A stretch of DNA of 64,000 nt from Sciurus carolinensis (Eukaryota; Chordata; Mammalia; Rodentia; Sciuridae): assembly GCF_902686445.1 (NCBI RefSeq), contig NC_062232.1, positions 34,862,454-34,926,453 on the forward strand, read 5' to 3'. Every line of letters begins with the position of its first letter. The first letter of the stretch is position 1. Positions 22,141 through 32,124 of this stretch are shown here, piece by piece. The notes under the pieces are model-generated. The model worked only from the letters and a program-made list of their open reading frames with translations. It was not told the origin of the DNA and did not search any database. Both the position numbers and the translations under genes were made by a program.

Positions 22141-22189
22141 CCTCCCTAACCCTAACTCTAACCCTAACACTAACCCCTCCCACCCCCCA
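22141..22189 (-). repeat. telomere-like G-rich tract in L1 3' UTR
   Basis: The plus strand reads ccctaaccctaactctaacc then ctaacactaacccctcccac; the L1 sense strand therefore contains GTTAGGGTTAGAGTTAGGG-type repeats beside GGGG and GGGAGGGG. Such G-rich polypurine tracts are a known feature of mammalian L1 3' UTRs; the TTAGGG-like spelling is the notable part. Confidence 0.88.
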
Positions 22190-22199
22190 TTATGTGTCA

Positions 22200-25100
22200 T
22201 CATCCACTTATTAGCGATATCATTCGTCCATTGGTTTTTTGAGATTGGCTTATCTCACTTAGCGTGATATTCTCCACTTTCATCCATTTGCCTGCAAATG
22301 CCATAATTTTATCATTCTTTATGGCTGAGTAATATTCCATTGTATATATATACCACAGTTTCTTTATCCATTCATCAATTGAAGGACATCTAGGTTGGTT
22401 CCACAATCTGGCTAATTGTGAACTGAGCAGCTATGAACATTGATGTAGCTGTATCTCTGTAATATGCTGATTTTAAGTCCTTTGGGTATAGGCCAAGGAG
22501 TGGGATAGCTGGGTCAAATGGTGGGTCCATTCCAAGTTTTCTAAGGAATCTCCACACTGCTTTCCAGAGTGGCTGCACTAATTTGCAGCCCCACCAGCAA
22601 TGTAAGAGTGTACCTTTCTCCCCACATCCTCGCCAACACCTGTCGTTGCTTGTATTCTTGATAATCGCCATTCTAATTGGGGTGAGATGGAATCTTAGGG
22701 TGGTTTTGATTTGCATTTCTCTTATTACTAGAGATGTTGAACATTTTTCCATATGTTTGTTGATTGCTTGTATATCTTCTTCTGTGAAGTGTCTATTCAT
22801 TTCTTTAGCCCATTTGTCAATTGGATTATTTACATTCTTGGTGTAGAGTTTTTTGAGTTCTTTATAGATTCTGGAGATTAGCGCTCTATCTGAAGTATGA
22901 TTGGCAAAGATTTTCTCCCACTCTGTAGGCTCTTTCTTTGCATTGCTGATAGTTTCCTTTGCAGAGAGAAAAATTTTTAGTTTGAATCTATCCCAGTTAT
23001 TAATTCTTGCTTTTATTTCTTGTGCTATGGGAGTCCTGTTGAGGAAGTCTGGTCCTAAGCTGACATGTTGAAGCTCTGGACCTACTTTTTCTTCTATAAG
23101 ATGCAGAGTCTCTGGTCTGATTCCGAGATCCTTAATCCATTTTGAGTTTAGGTTTGTGCATGGTGAGAGATATGGGTTTAGTTTCATTCTGTTGCATATG
23201 GATTTCCAATTCTCCCAGCACCATTTGTTGAAGAGGCTATCTTTTCTCCATTGCATATTTTTGGCCCCTTTGTCTAGTATGAGAAAATTGTATTTATTTG
23301 GGTTTGTGTCCATGTCCTCTATTCTGTACCATTGATCCACCTTTCTATTTTGGTACCAATACCAAGCCATTTTGGTTACTATTGCTTTGTAGTAGAGTTG
23401 AAGATCTGGTATTGCAATACCCCCTGCTTCACTCTTTCTGCCAAGGACTGCTTTAGCTATTCTGGGTTTTTTATTCTTCCAGATGAATTTCATAATTGCT
23501 TGCTCTATTTCTGTAAGGTACATCATTGGGATTTTAATTGGAATTGCATTCAATCTGTATAGCACTTTTGGTAGTATGGCCATTTTGACAATATTAATTC
23601 TTCCTATCCAAGAACATGGGAGATCTTTCCATCTTCTAAGGTTTTCCTTAATTTCTTTCTTTAGTGTTCTGTAGTTCTCATTGTAGAGGTCTTTCACCTC
23701 TTTTGTGAGATTGATTCCCAAGTATTTTATTTTTTTCAAAGCTATTGTGAATGGGGTAGTTTTCCTGATTTCTCTTTCTGAAGATTCATCGCTTATGTAT
23801 AAAAATGCCTTAGATTTATATGCATTGATCTTATATCCCACTACTTTACTAAATTCACTTATGAGTTCTAAAAGTTTTCTGGTGGAATTTCCTGGTTCCT
23901 CTAAGTATACAATCATATCATCAGCAAATAGGGATAGTTTGAGTTCTTCTTTTCCTATTCGTATCCCTTTAATTTCTTTGGTCTGTCTAATTGCTCTGGC
24001 TAGAGTTTCAAGGACAATATTGAATAGAAGTGGTGAAAGAGGGCATCCCTGCCTTGTTCCAGTTTTTAGAGGGAATGCTTTCAGTTTTTCACCATTTAGA
24101 ATGATATTAGCCATGGGCTTAGCATAGATGGCCTTTACAATGTTAAGAAATGTTCCCACTATCCCTATTTTTTCTAGTGTTTTGAGCATGAAGGGGTGCT
24201 GTATTTTATCAAATGCTTTTTCTGCATCTATCGGAATAATCATGTGATTCTTGACTTTAAGTCTATTGATATGGTGAATTACATTTATTGATTTCTTGAT
24301 GTTGAACCAACCTTGCATCCCTGGGATGAAACCCACTTGATCATGGTGCACTATCTTTTCAATATGTTTTTGTATGCGATTTGCTAAAATTTTGTTGAGA
24401 ATTTTTGCATCGATGTTCATTAAGGATATTGCTCTGAAATTTTCTTTCCTCGATGTGTCTCTGTCTGGTTTAGGTATCAGGGTAATATTGGCTTCAGAGA
24501 ATGAGTTTGGGAGGGTTCCCTCCTCTTCTATTTTATGGAATACTTTGAGAAGTATTGGAATGAGCTCTTCTTTAAAGGTTTTATAGAATTTGGCTGAGAA
24601 TCCACCTGGTCCTGGACTTTTCTTTGTTGGTAGGCTATTGATGACTTCTTCTATTTCATTACTTGAAATTGGTCTATTTAAATTGTGTATGTCCTCCTCG
24701 TTCAGTTTAGGCAATTCATATGTCTCTAGAAACCTGTTGATGTCTTCAAAATTTTCTATTTTGTTGGAGTATAGATTTTCAAAATAGCTTCTAATTATGT
24801 TTTGTTTTTCAGTCGTGTCTGTTGTGATATTTCCTTGTTCATTCCGAATTTTAGTGATTTGGGTTTTCTCTCGTCTTCTCTTTGTTAGTGTGGCTAAAGG
24901 TTTATCAATTTTGCTTATTTTTTCGAAGAACCAACTATTTATTTTGTCAATTTTTTGTATTGTGTCTTTTGTTTCAATTTTGTTGATTTCAGCTCTGAGT
25001 TTAACTATTTCCTGTCTTCTACTACTTTTGGTGTTGGTCTGTTCTTCTTTTTCTAGGGCTTTGAGCTATAGTGTTAGGTCGTTTATTTGTTGAGTTTTAC

Positions 25101-26034
25101 TTCTTTTATTAAATGCACTCCATGAAATAAATCTTCCTCTAAGTACTGCTTTCACAGTGTCCCAGAGATTTTGATATGATGTTTCTTTGTTCTTGTTTAC
25201 CTCTAAGAATTTTTTAATTTCCTTCTTGATATCTTCTGTTATCCATTCATCATATAATAGCATATTGTTTAATCTCCAGGTGTTGGAGTACTTTCTGTTT
25301 TTTACTCTTTCATTTATTTCTAACTTCAATCCATTATGATCTGATAGAATACAAGGTAGTGTCTCTATCTTCTTGTATTTGCTGACATTAGCTTTGTGGC
25401 ATAATATATGGTCTATTTTAGAGAAGGATCCATGTGCTGCTGAGAAGAAAGTGTATTTGCTCTTGGTTGGATGGTATATTCTATAAATTTCTGTTAAGTC
25501 TAAATTATTGATTGTGTTATTGAGATCTATGGTTTCTTTGTTCAATTTTTGTTTGGAAGATCTGTCCAGTGGTGAGAGAGGCGTGTTAAAATCACCTAGT
25601 ATTATTGTGTTATGGTCTATTTGGTTTCTAAAATTGAGAAGGATTTGTTTAACATACATGGATGAGCCACTGCTTGGGGCATAGATGTTTATGATTGTTA
25701 TATCTTGCTGATTTATGCTTCCCTTAATCAGTATGTAATGTCCTTCTTTATCCCTTCTGACTAACATTGGCTTGAAGTTCACATTATCTGAAATGAGGAT
25801 GGATACTCCAGTTTTTTTGCTGAGTCCACGTGCATGGTATGTTTTTCCCCATCCTTTCACCTTTAGTCTATGGGTATCTCTTTCTATGAGGTGAGTCTCT
25901 TGCAGGCAACATATTGTTGGATCTTTCTTTTTAATCCAATCTGCCAGTCTATGTCTTTTGATTGATGAATTCAGGCCATTAACATTTAGGGTTATTATTG
26001 AGATATGATTTGTATTCCCGGTCATTTGGTTCAT
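22200..26034 (-). pseudogene. L1 ORF2 (endonuclease and reverse transcriptase), one stop and one frameshift
   Basis: ORF2p nicks target DNA and copies L1 RNA by target-primed reverse transcription. The start at 26034 opens an endonuclease domain with E46 (QETH), D148/N150 (GDFN), D208 (KIDH) and the SDH triad at 231-233. A TAG at 25068-25066 (codon 323) interrupts the frame, but the same frame then stays open to 22390. The reverse transcriptase carries DAEKAFD near codon 603 and FADD at codons 703-706 (23928-23917). The cysteine motif C-x3-C-x7-H-x4-C starts near codon 1133. A net +1 base near 22410-22416 ends the frame after QIVEPT; about 65 more codons lie in the next frame to 22200. The total equals about 1278 codons, close to the usual L1 length. 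The shift is shared with the 19.2-kb copy. Confidence 0.93.
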
Positions 26035-26105
26035 ATTTAAAATTTTATTTATTTATTTATTTCTTTTTTGACACATCTTGGTTCCTCCTTTATTTGACAC
26101 TTCCT
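26035..26105 (-). other. L1 inter-ORF spacer
   Basis: About 70 bp between the ORF1 stop and the ORF2 start, of the size usual for mammalian L1. It has a TAAA-rich run (plus-strand ttta repeats at 26046-26062). ORF2 of L1 is normally reached by unconventional translation from the same RNA; nothing here resembles a classical IRES. Confidence 0.8.
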
Positions 26106-27117
26106 TTAGGGTAATTCCTCCCTTTGCTGATATGCTTCTTTGTTTTTTATCTCTTCCTCATGAAATATTTTGCTGAGAATGTTCTGTAATGCTGGCTTTC
26201 TTTTTGTAAATTCCTTTAGCTTTTGTTTATCATGGAATGATTTTATTTCATCGTCAAATTTGAAGGTAAGTTTTGCTGGGTATGATTCTTGGTTGGCATC
26301 CATTTTCTTTCAGAGCTTGAAAAATGTTGTTCTAGGCCCTTCTAGCTTTTAGGGTCTGGATTGAAAAATCTGCTGATATCCGTATTGGTTTCCCCCTGAA
26401 TGTAATTTGATTCTTTTCTCTCACAGCTTTTAAGATTCTGTCTTTATTTTGTATGTTAGGTATTTTCATTATAATGTGCCTTGGTGTGGGTCTGTTGTAA
26501 TTTTGTGTATTTGGAGTCCTATAAGCCTCTTGGACTTGATTTTCCATTTCATTCTTCAGATTTGGGAAATTTTCTGATATTATTTCATTGAATAGATTGT
26601 TCATTCCTTTGGTTTGTTTCTCTAAGCCTTCCTCAATCCCAATAATTCTCAAATTTGGCCTTTTCATGATATCCCACAGTTCTTGCAGATTCTGTTCATG
26701 ATTTCTTACCATCTTCTCTGTTTGTTCAACTTTGTTTTCGAGGTTAAATATTTTGTCTTCAATATCTGAGGTTCTGTCTTCCAGGTGTTCTATCCTATTG
26801 GTTATGCTTTCTATGGAGTTCTTAATTTGGTTTATTGTTTCCTTCATTTCAAGGATTTCTGTTTGGTTTTTTTTCAATATCTCTAACTCTTTATTGAAAT
26901 GATCTTTTGCTTCCTGTATTTGCTCTTTTAACTGTCGATTGGTGCTATCATTCAATGCCTGCATTTGCTCTTTCATCTCATCGTTTGCTTCCCTAATCAT
27001 TTTAATTATGTACATTCTGAACTCCCTTTCTGACATTTCTTCTGCCATGCTGTCATTGGATTTTATTGATGTAACATCTAGATTTGTTTGGGGCATTTTC
27101 TTCCCTTGTTTTCTCAT
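26106..27117 (-). pseudogene. L1 ORF1 (RNA-binding trimeric chaperone), one stop and one frameshift
   Basis: ORF1p coats L1 RNA as a coiled-coil trimer. From the start at 27117 there is a basic N-terminus, a long heptad-rich coiled coil at about residues 55-153, an RRM-like domain from about 155 (RPNLRIIGIEEG), and the start of the C-terminal domain (PIRISADFSIQTL). A TAG at 26334-26332 stops it at residue 261. After it the same frame runs on briefly, then a net +1/-2 change between about 26285 and 26303 moves the rest (YPAKLTFKFDD...) to another frame ending at 26106. The combined length would be about 335 residues, normal for ORF1. The TAG is one transition from TGG, so a former Trp codon is likely but inferred. 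Confidence 0.9.
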
Positions 27118-27744
27118 ATTGTTCAGGAATCAGTGGGTCATTAAGATATTGCAGATTTCCTCTATCGACTGATAATGTCCCTGAAGATTGCTAGTATATC
27201 CCCTCTTATCCTTCAGTAGCCTGAAGTCTTAGAGGAAGTTGATAATGCGGAGCTCCACGAAGAAGCTGCCTCTCTAGGGGTGGTGACCCTCAGGTGGCGT
27301 ATATTCCCTGCTAGTGGGCAGAGGTGCCTTCACTTGTTGACCAATGGTCATCCAACGGGGAACTAGGCTGCGGGCTGAGGCAAGGCCTGTTTGTGCCTGT
27401 GTCTCTGGTTTTATCGTCCCTGTGGGAAAACCTCACCCGGCAGGGAAGACTCACTCGGTGGGGACGTCTTGCTGATCAGTTCCCCTCCTAGAGGTTCCCC
27501 TCAATCTACAACTACCGCCTGGGCTGGGCTGTCTTCCTCTGCAACGTTCCCAGGGGCCCGGACCTACCTCCTGGGCCTGGGAGCCTCACCCTTTGCAGAC
27601 GAGTCTCCTTAGGCTGCCTCTCCCAGAGACTCTGCCCGCAGTCCTGGAAACTTCGCTCCGCCCCTAGGCGTGTCTCTGTGTGGCTCTTCCAGCAAGAAGC
27701 CACCTAGCTCCTGGGACCCTGCTCTGTACCTAATCGCCTGGCTA

Positions 27745-28425
27745 TGCAGCCCCTCCTCTGAGCCACCACCTGGAGCCCCGTACAACAGCTCCGAGACCCA
27801 GAGACCCGCCACACACCTCCTCCTCTGGACAGCGGCCGTGTTTCCGACGCAGTCACTAGGAGCCCAAGCAATTCACTTCGCGTCTCCTCCTCCCGCCAAC
27901 CGCCCGTAGCCCTAGGCAGTCACTCCAAGTGCAAGTGACCTGCCCTGTTCCTCCTCCTCCTTGGGGTAGCCCCCCGGGTGTTCAGTAGCGGTGGCTCCGA
28001 GACCAAGTGACCCACCACGCTCCTCCTCCAGGCAGGCCACCGGTGTTCAGGAGTGGTCGCTTTTAGTCCAATCAACTCACCACTCGCCTCCTCCTCTGGC
28101 ATCTGCCTGTGGCTCTGATGCAGTCACTCCTAGACCAAGCGACCCACTGCGTTCCTCCTCCAGGCAGGCCACCAGTGTTCTGGAGCAGTTGTTCTGAGTT
28201 CAAACAGCTCGCCACGCAGCTCCTCCTCTGGCAACTGCCTGTGGCTCTGATGCAGTCACTCCTAGACCCGCCGTGCTTCTCCTCTTCCTCCGGGCAACCC
28301 CCCAGTGTTCAGGAGTGGTCGTTCTGGGTCTAAACAGCTTGCCACGCAACTCCTCCTCAGGCAGCTGCCCGGAGCCCCAGTGGTTGCTCCGAGTCCAAGC
28401 GCTATGCTGAGCCGCCTCCTCTACG
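27745..28425 (-). repeat. ~66-bp monomer tandem array in L1 5' UTR
   Basis: A CTCCTCCTC anchor recurs on the plus strand near 27751, 27817, 27884, 27949, 28020, 28088, 28152, 28220, 28280, 28350 and 28415, a spacing of about 58-72 and mean 66 bp. Between anchors, alternate units share 'tgcagtcactcctagacc' or 'ggccaccagtgttc' blocks. A higher-order dimer of 132 bp is exact at 28109 and 28241 (gtggctctgatgcagtcact). Confidence 0.82.
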
Positions 28426-28650
28426 ATGATCCCCGTTGTCCGTGTTTACCTCTCCAGTGGGGGGAGGGGCATTTCGCCGAGCAACTCTACTTCACAAAGT
28501 TCCCTGTGTTCCAGGGCTACCACCCTATCCAGGACGCCTCCCCAATGGGAGAGACTCACCCAGCGACTTTGAGTTGGTCCCAAGTCTCTCACTATCTCCT
28601 CTTTTGAATCCTGCGTCCTGGAGCAACATGAAATGCAGCTGCCCCCTAGT

Positions 28651-28661
28651 CCGCCATCTTG
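28651..28661 (-). promoter_or_regulatory. YY1-like site at the L1 5' end
   Basis: The sense strand reads CAAGATGGCGG, ten bases inside the element's 5' boundary. This fits the YY1 core (CCAT/ATGG in AAGATGGCG) and its position matches the YY1 site of primate L1, which helps fix the transcription start. Confidence 0.75.
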
Positions 28662-28670
28662 AAACTCCTC

Positions 28671-28683
28671 TTTAGTGATTATT
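28671..28683. repeat. target-site duplication, right copy
   Basis: TTTAGTGATTATT, a perfect copy of 21925-21937, immediately outside the L1 5' end. Confidence 0.93.
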
Positions 28684-29030
28684 TGATTTATACATCACCT
28701 AACAGTGAGATTCCTCTAATTGACAAGTCCTCAAGTGCCTTTTAAATATGATTAGGTTAATAGCTCTTTGTCTTACAACTTTTATGAGATCCTTTTCTGA
28801 GAATGAGGTTATTGGGAATGAATTCTCATTGTGGAATGTGATCATAATTCTAGCAAAGGACTTGCTAACTATTGAACTGAGGACCAAGAAATGAGGTATT
28901 GTATGTGGAAGGGCTTGGCAGCCTCTGTGAAGAGCAGGGAGAAGGGACTAGAGAAAGAGAAACTAAAAATAGAGAAGAAAAAATTAATGTGAGGAGTAGG
29001 TGTGACTGAGAGCCAAATGATATTGCCTTA
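28684..29030. other. unassigned stretch
   Basis: No element or exon recognised; 28930-28990 is purine-rich. Confidence 0.45.
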
Positions 29031-29033
29031 ATG

Positions 29034-29462
29034 TGTTATTCAGCTTTATTCATCTGTGACCAAAATGCCTGACAAGAATGACTTAGAGGAGGAAAAGTTT
29101 ATTCTGGCTCATGGTTCTAGAAGATTAGTCCATGGTGGACCAAGTCCATTGCTCTGGGCCCATGGCGAGGTAGAACATCCTGGCAGAATGGTGTGGTGGA
29201 GGAGTGCTGCTCCATTCATGGCAGCCAGGAAGTCGAGGGGTGGGGCATGGTCCACAGGGTAGATAAACCCTTTCAGGGCACTCCTCCAGTGTCCCACCTC
29301 CTTCAGTCATGCCCCACCTGCCTATAGTTGCCACCCAATTAGTCCATTCAAACTAGGATGGACTGATTAGTTTACAGTTCTCACAATCTAATCATTTCAC
29401 CTCCAGACATTCTTGCATCAACACAGAGGTTTGGGGGGACACTTCATATCCAAACCATAACA
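29034..29462 (-). mobile_element. MaLR (MST/THE-like) LTR, antisense, complete
   Basis: The plus strand begins TGTTATTCAGC and ends ACCATAACA, so the LTR runs TG...CA on the minus strand. Internal text 'aaaagtttattctggctcat', 'caatctaatcatttcacctc' and 'ggggggacacttcatatcca' is MaLR reverse complement. The overlapping frames at 29056-29334 are incidental. Confidence 0.85.
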
Positions 29463-29464
29463 TT

Positions 29465-29990
29465 TATTGTTGTTGTTCAACTGTCTGGAGAATTTGGGGC
29501 CCCACAAGCACGAAACTCTTGAGTTGGTGGGAGAAGATATTTGCTGGGGCCTATGCCTATTAAAATTGCTCTTAAAGATTAAATGGTTCTAGTAGAGTCT
29601 CTGTGGCCCCTGCTTGGAGATGCCTACAGATTTTTCAACAAAAGCAGAGAACTCTCCTTGGCAGTTAATGTGCATACAAACACAGGGGAACAAAGAAAGA
29701 GCACAGATCTTGCTCAAGAAGGCTTTAAGGAAACAAAATCTGTTAAGAGAAAACAAGTAAACAATACAGAATCAAAATCAACAAAAAAGAACTAACAGTA
29801 AGTAATAATTATGATTTGAACAAAAAAATAAGATAAAAAACAAAATCAAAACGCTGCATATGAAGAGAACATTGAAGGCAATGACAGGTGATGTAGTGAT
29901 AGAATTTGGGATATTCTTTTTTCCAAGTTTTTTTTAATGCAATTATATTGTGTTTTATTTTAAGAGAAAGTACTAGCAGTTTGGGGTGTT
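29465..29990. other. unassigned stretch
   Basis: No repeat recognised. A 70-codon frame at 29583-29795 is lysine-rich at its end and shows no domain. Confidence 0.45.
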
Positions 29991-29994
29991 GTGT

Positions 29995-30135
29995 ATTGGG
30001 GTTGGGGATTCATGGTAATGAAACCCTGAACTTGTAGTTAGGGACTCTGGGATCAATGCCAGCAATGTTACCAATTGCTCATAGAATTTTGGGCTGCTTA
30101 TTTAACTCCTCCCTGCCTTGGTTTCCTCAAGTTGA
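29995..30135 (+). repeat. MIR SINE
   Basis: 'gttagggactctgggatcaa', 'ttttgggctgcttatttaac' and 'ctgccttggtttcctcaagt' follow the MIR core. Confidence 0.6.
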
Positions 30136-30700
30136 GAACTGAAACCAACATAAATTCCTGTTCCTGTGCTTAACAATACTAGGATCAGGCATACTTTCCT
30201 GTCTCTGTGTTAAAAAATACTGAAAATAAGCAAAAATAACCTAAGCTATGACTTCTGAGAATAAAACCAACCTACATGAGAATAAAGAAAATTACACTTA
30301 TTTGGGACTAATTGGGATTGCAATCTTGGAAGACACAAATTCAAGCAGTCTTAAAAATGTGCTCAGAGGTTTTACAAAATGGCAGCTGTATTTAGAGCTG
30401 TATTTAAATCAAAGGGGTCTTGGTAATTACATCACTTTTTATTTAGGAATTATGATTGGTGCTGGCAAAAGTTAAACTGTTTTGTAAGAAAGTGATGTGA
30501 TGTAGTTTCAGTCTCTGGGTAGTTTGGGGGCAGGGTTCTGCTGCACAAAATGTCAGCAGAGATCAACAGTGTTTCAGGAAACTGTGGTTTGGCCCAGATC
30601 CAAATGTCAGCTTGCATAGGGGGTGGTGGTTGGGTGGTAGTGGGTGTGTTTGCATCCCAGTTCAAAGGTTCAACTGTGGATGTATCTGAGGCCTGATTTA
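30136..30700. other. unassigned stretch
   Basis: No element or exon recognised. Confidence 0.4.
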
Positions 30701-30719
30701 ACAATGCCTTCTGATTTCA

Positions 30720-31112
30720 TCTTAAGTGTCCTGAACTAATGTGACTCCATTTTGATTTTTTCCTTGACAGTAGTTCACTCCTTGAAACTTGCTCCAGGAA
30801 ATAGTAGTTTCTAAAAAAATTAAGACAATTACTTATTAAAATAATTTACTTACAATGACTAAGAGTTTACTCATAGTCTTTTTCAAGACCCTCTTTTTAC
30901 TATGTCCACCAACTCAAAGTTATTAGGTCATAAACTCAGCCCAATCCAAGTTTCCCACTTTGCAAAACTCACTTTATAATCATCCAGCTAAGGCCCTAAG
31001 ACTTTATAAAGATCCTCTTCAACTCATCCCTTTTGAGATACCATTGAGACTATCAAAATGGTATTCTCCTTTTCTGTAGTAAGTCTGATAAACTGTTTTG
31101 CTTGGTAACAGG
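30720..31112 (+). mobile_element. possible retroviral LTR
   Basis: 'ttataaagatcctcttcaac' offers a TATA-like box near 31003, followed by 'tggtattctccttttctgta' and 'aagtctgataaactgttttg', the style of an R-U5 region. No paralogue in the window and the ends are not fixed, so this is tentative. Confidence 0.4.
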
Positions 31113-31381
31113 TTTTTCTGGGAGATTTTTGAGGACTTGTGTAACCCTGTAAAGAGAACAGTTGAACAATATACTCTAGGAAGTTCCTTTTATCTTACAC
31201 TTCCTTACATTCATATTGGTGACATTTTCTTCTTGTTGGCTCTCTTCAGCTATGGATTACGTCACTTTTATAAACCTTTTTCATGCTTTATTTTTTTTCT
31301 TTTACCTTCTTTGACAGCATTTCAGAGGTACAGACACAGGCAGGTTCTAGCTGCAATTAAGAAGCTTAAAGATTGATGGTG

Positions 31382-31640
31382 GAGAATGATATATAATGGG
31401 GGTAGGGGATGGGGAGTGAGAGAATAATGGGGGAACTTTAGATTATGTAGGAGGAAATGAGAGGGAGTGGGATATGAAAAATGGTGGCATGATACAGACA
31501 TCATTTCCCTATGTACATGTATGATTACATGAATGGTGTGAATCTACATCATGCACAACCATAGAAATGAAATGATGTGCCCCATTTGTGTACAATGAAT
31601 CAAAATGCAGTCTGTAAAAAATTAAAAGATAAATAAAAAG
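31382..31640 (+). mobile_element. L1 3' end with target-site duplication
   Basis: A 259-bp L1 3' UTR: 'catttccctatgtacatgta', 'catgcacaaccatagaaatg', 'aatgaatcaaaatgcagtct' then AAAAGATAAATAAAAAG. AGATTGATGGTG occurs at 31370-31381 and 31641-31652, a clear duplication. Strongly 5'-truncated. Confidence 0.9.
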
Positions 31641-31924
31641 AGATTGATGGTGATGGTGTTGTACAATAATGTGAATGTAAATGCCACAGAACTTTATCCT
31701 CCAATATGGTTAAGATGGCAAATTTTCTCATTTTATGTATTTTATCATAATTAAAAAAAATCTTAAGGCAATTTCCTTCTTGCAATTTTTGTATAGCTGC
31801 TGTAGGATACCAGGAAAGGGCTGGAAACTTCCTCCATCTGAGTTAAGAGATATATGTAAAATGTAACATAACTAGTACCTGTTAGAATAAGAAGGATCTC
31901 ATGGTGTCCACCCTTCTTTTCCTT

Positions 31925-32105
31925 CTTTTTTCTTGATACAGGAGATTTAACCCAGTAGTGCTTTGCCACTGAGCTATGTCCCCAGGCCTTTTAAAAATTT
32001 TGTAGACAAGGACTCCCTAATAACTGAGGCTAATCTTGAACTTTTGATCCTCCTGTCTCAGCCTCCTGAGCCATTGGGATTATGGCATGTGCCACTATAC
32101 CAGAT
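31925..32105 (-). mobile_element. B1-dID composite SINE, antisense
   Basis: 'gagatttaacccagtagtgc', 'ttgccactgagctatgtccc', then the B1 half 'gatcctcctgtctcagcctc' and 'gggattatggcatgtgccac'. A possible 12-bp duplication CTTCTTTTCCTT flanks it (31913-31924 and 32106-32117), but it is low-complexity. Confidence 0.9.
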
Positions 32106-32124
32106 CTTCTTTTCCTTTATTATC

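Larger units (their letters stand above)
21938..28670 (-). mobile_element. full-length young L1 (LINE-1) retrotransposon
   Basis: A 6.73-kb L1 on the minus strand, complete from its 5' end to its A-rich tail and flanked by a perfect 13-bp target-site duplication. In sense order: a 5' UTR of about 1.55 kb (28670-27118) with a YY1-like site and a monomer array, ORF1 (27117-26106), a spacer of about 70 bp, ORF2 (26034-22200), and a 3' UTR with a telomere-like G-rich tract. ORF1 and ORF2 carry a few discrete lesions, so this copy should be retrotransposition-defective in cis, though recent. The many plus-strand open frames over 22.5-28.7 kb are antisense shadows. Confidence 0.97.
27118..28670 (-). 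promoter_or_regulatory. L1 5' UTR with internal promoter, CpG-rich
   Basis: This is the most CpG-dense part of the window, in contrast with its AT-rich surroundings. By position it is the L1 5' UTR and would carry the internal RNA polymerase II promoter. It contains a tandem array of about ten 66-bp monomers (27751-28425) and begins (28670) with a short leader and a YY1-like site. It would be expected to be a methylation target. Confidence 0.85.

Noticed and set aside
23705..24127. 140-codon plus-strand frame and its neighbours at 22.6-25.1 kb
   Set aside because: Exact antisense of L1 ORF2; long antisense frames are expected from its codon bias.
27391..28675. Cluster of overlapping proline/serine-rich frames on both strands
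   Set aside because: All lie in the GC-rich L1 5' UTR and its tandem monomers, where stops are rare; no homology or start context supports coding.
31098..31376. 92-codon frame with hydrophobic stretch
   Set aside because: Follows a possible LTR end and precedes an L1 insertion; no retroviral or host domain is visible.
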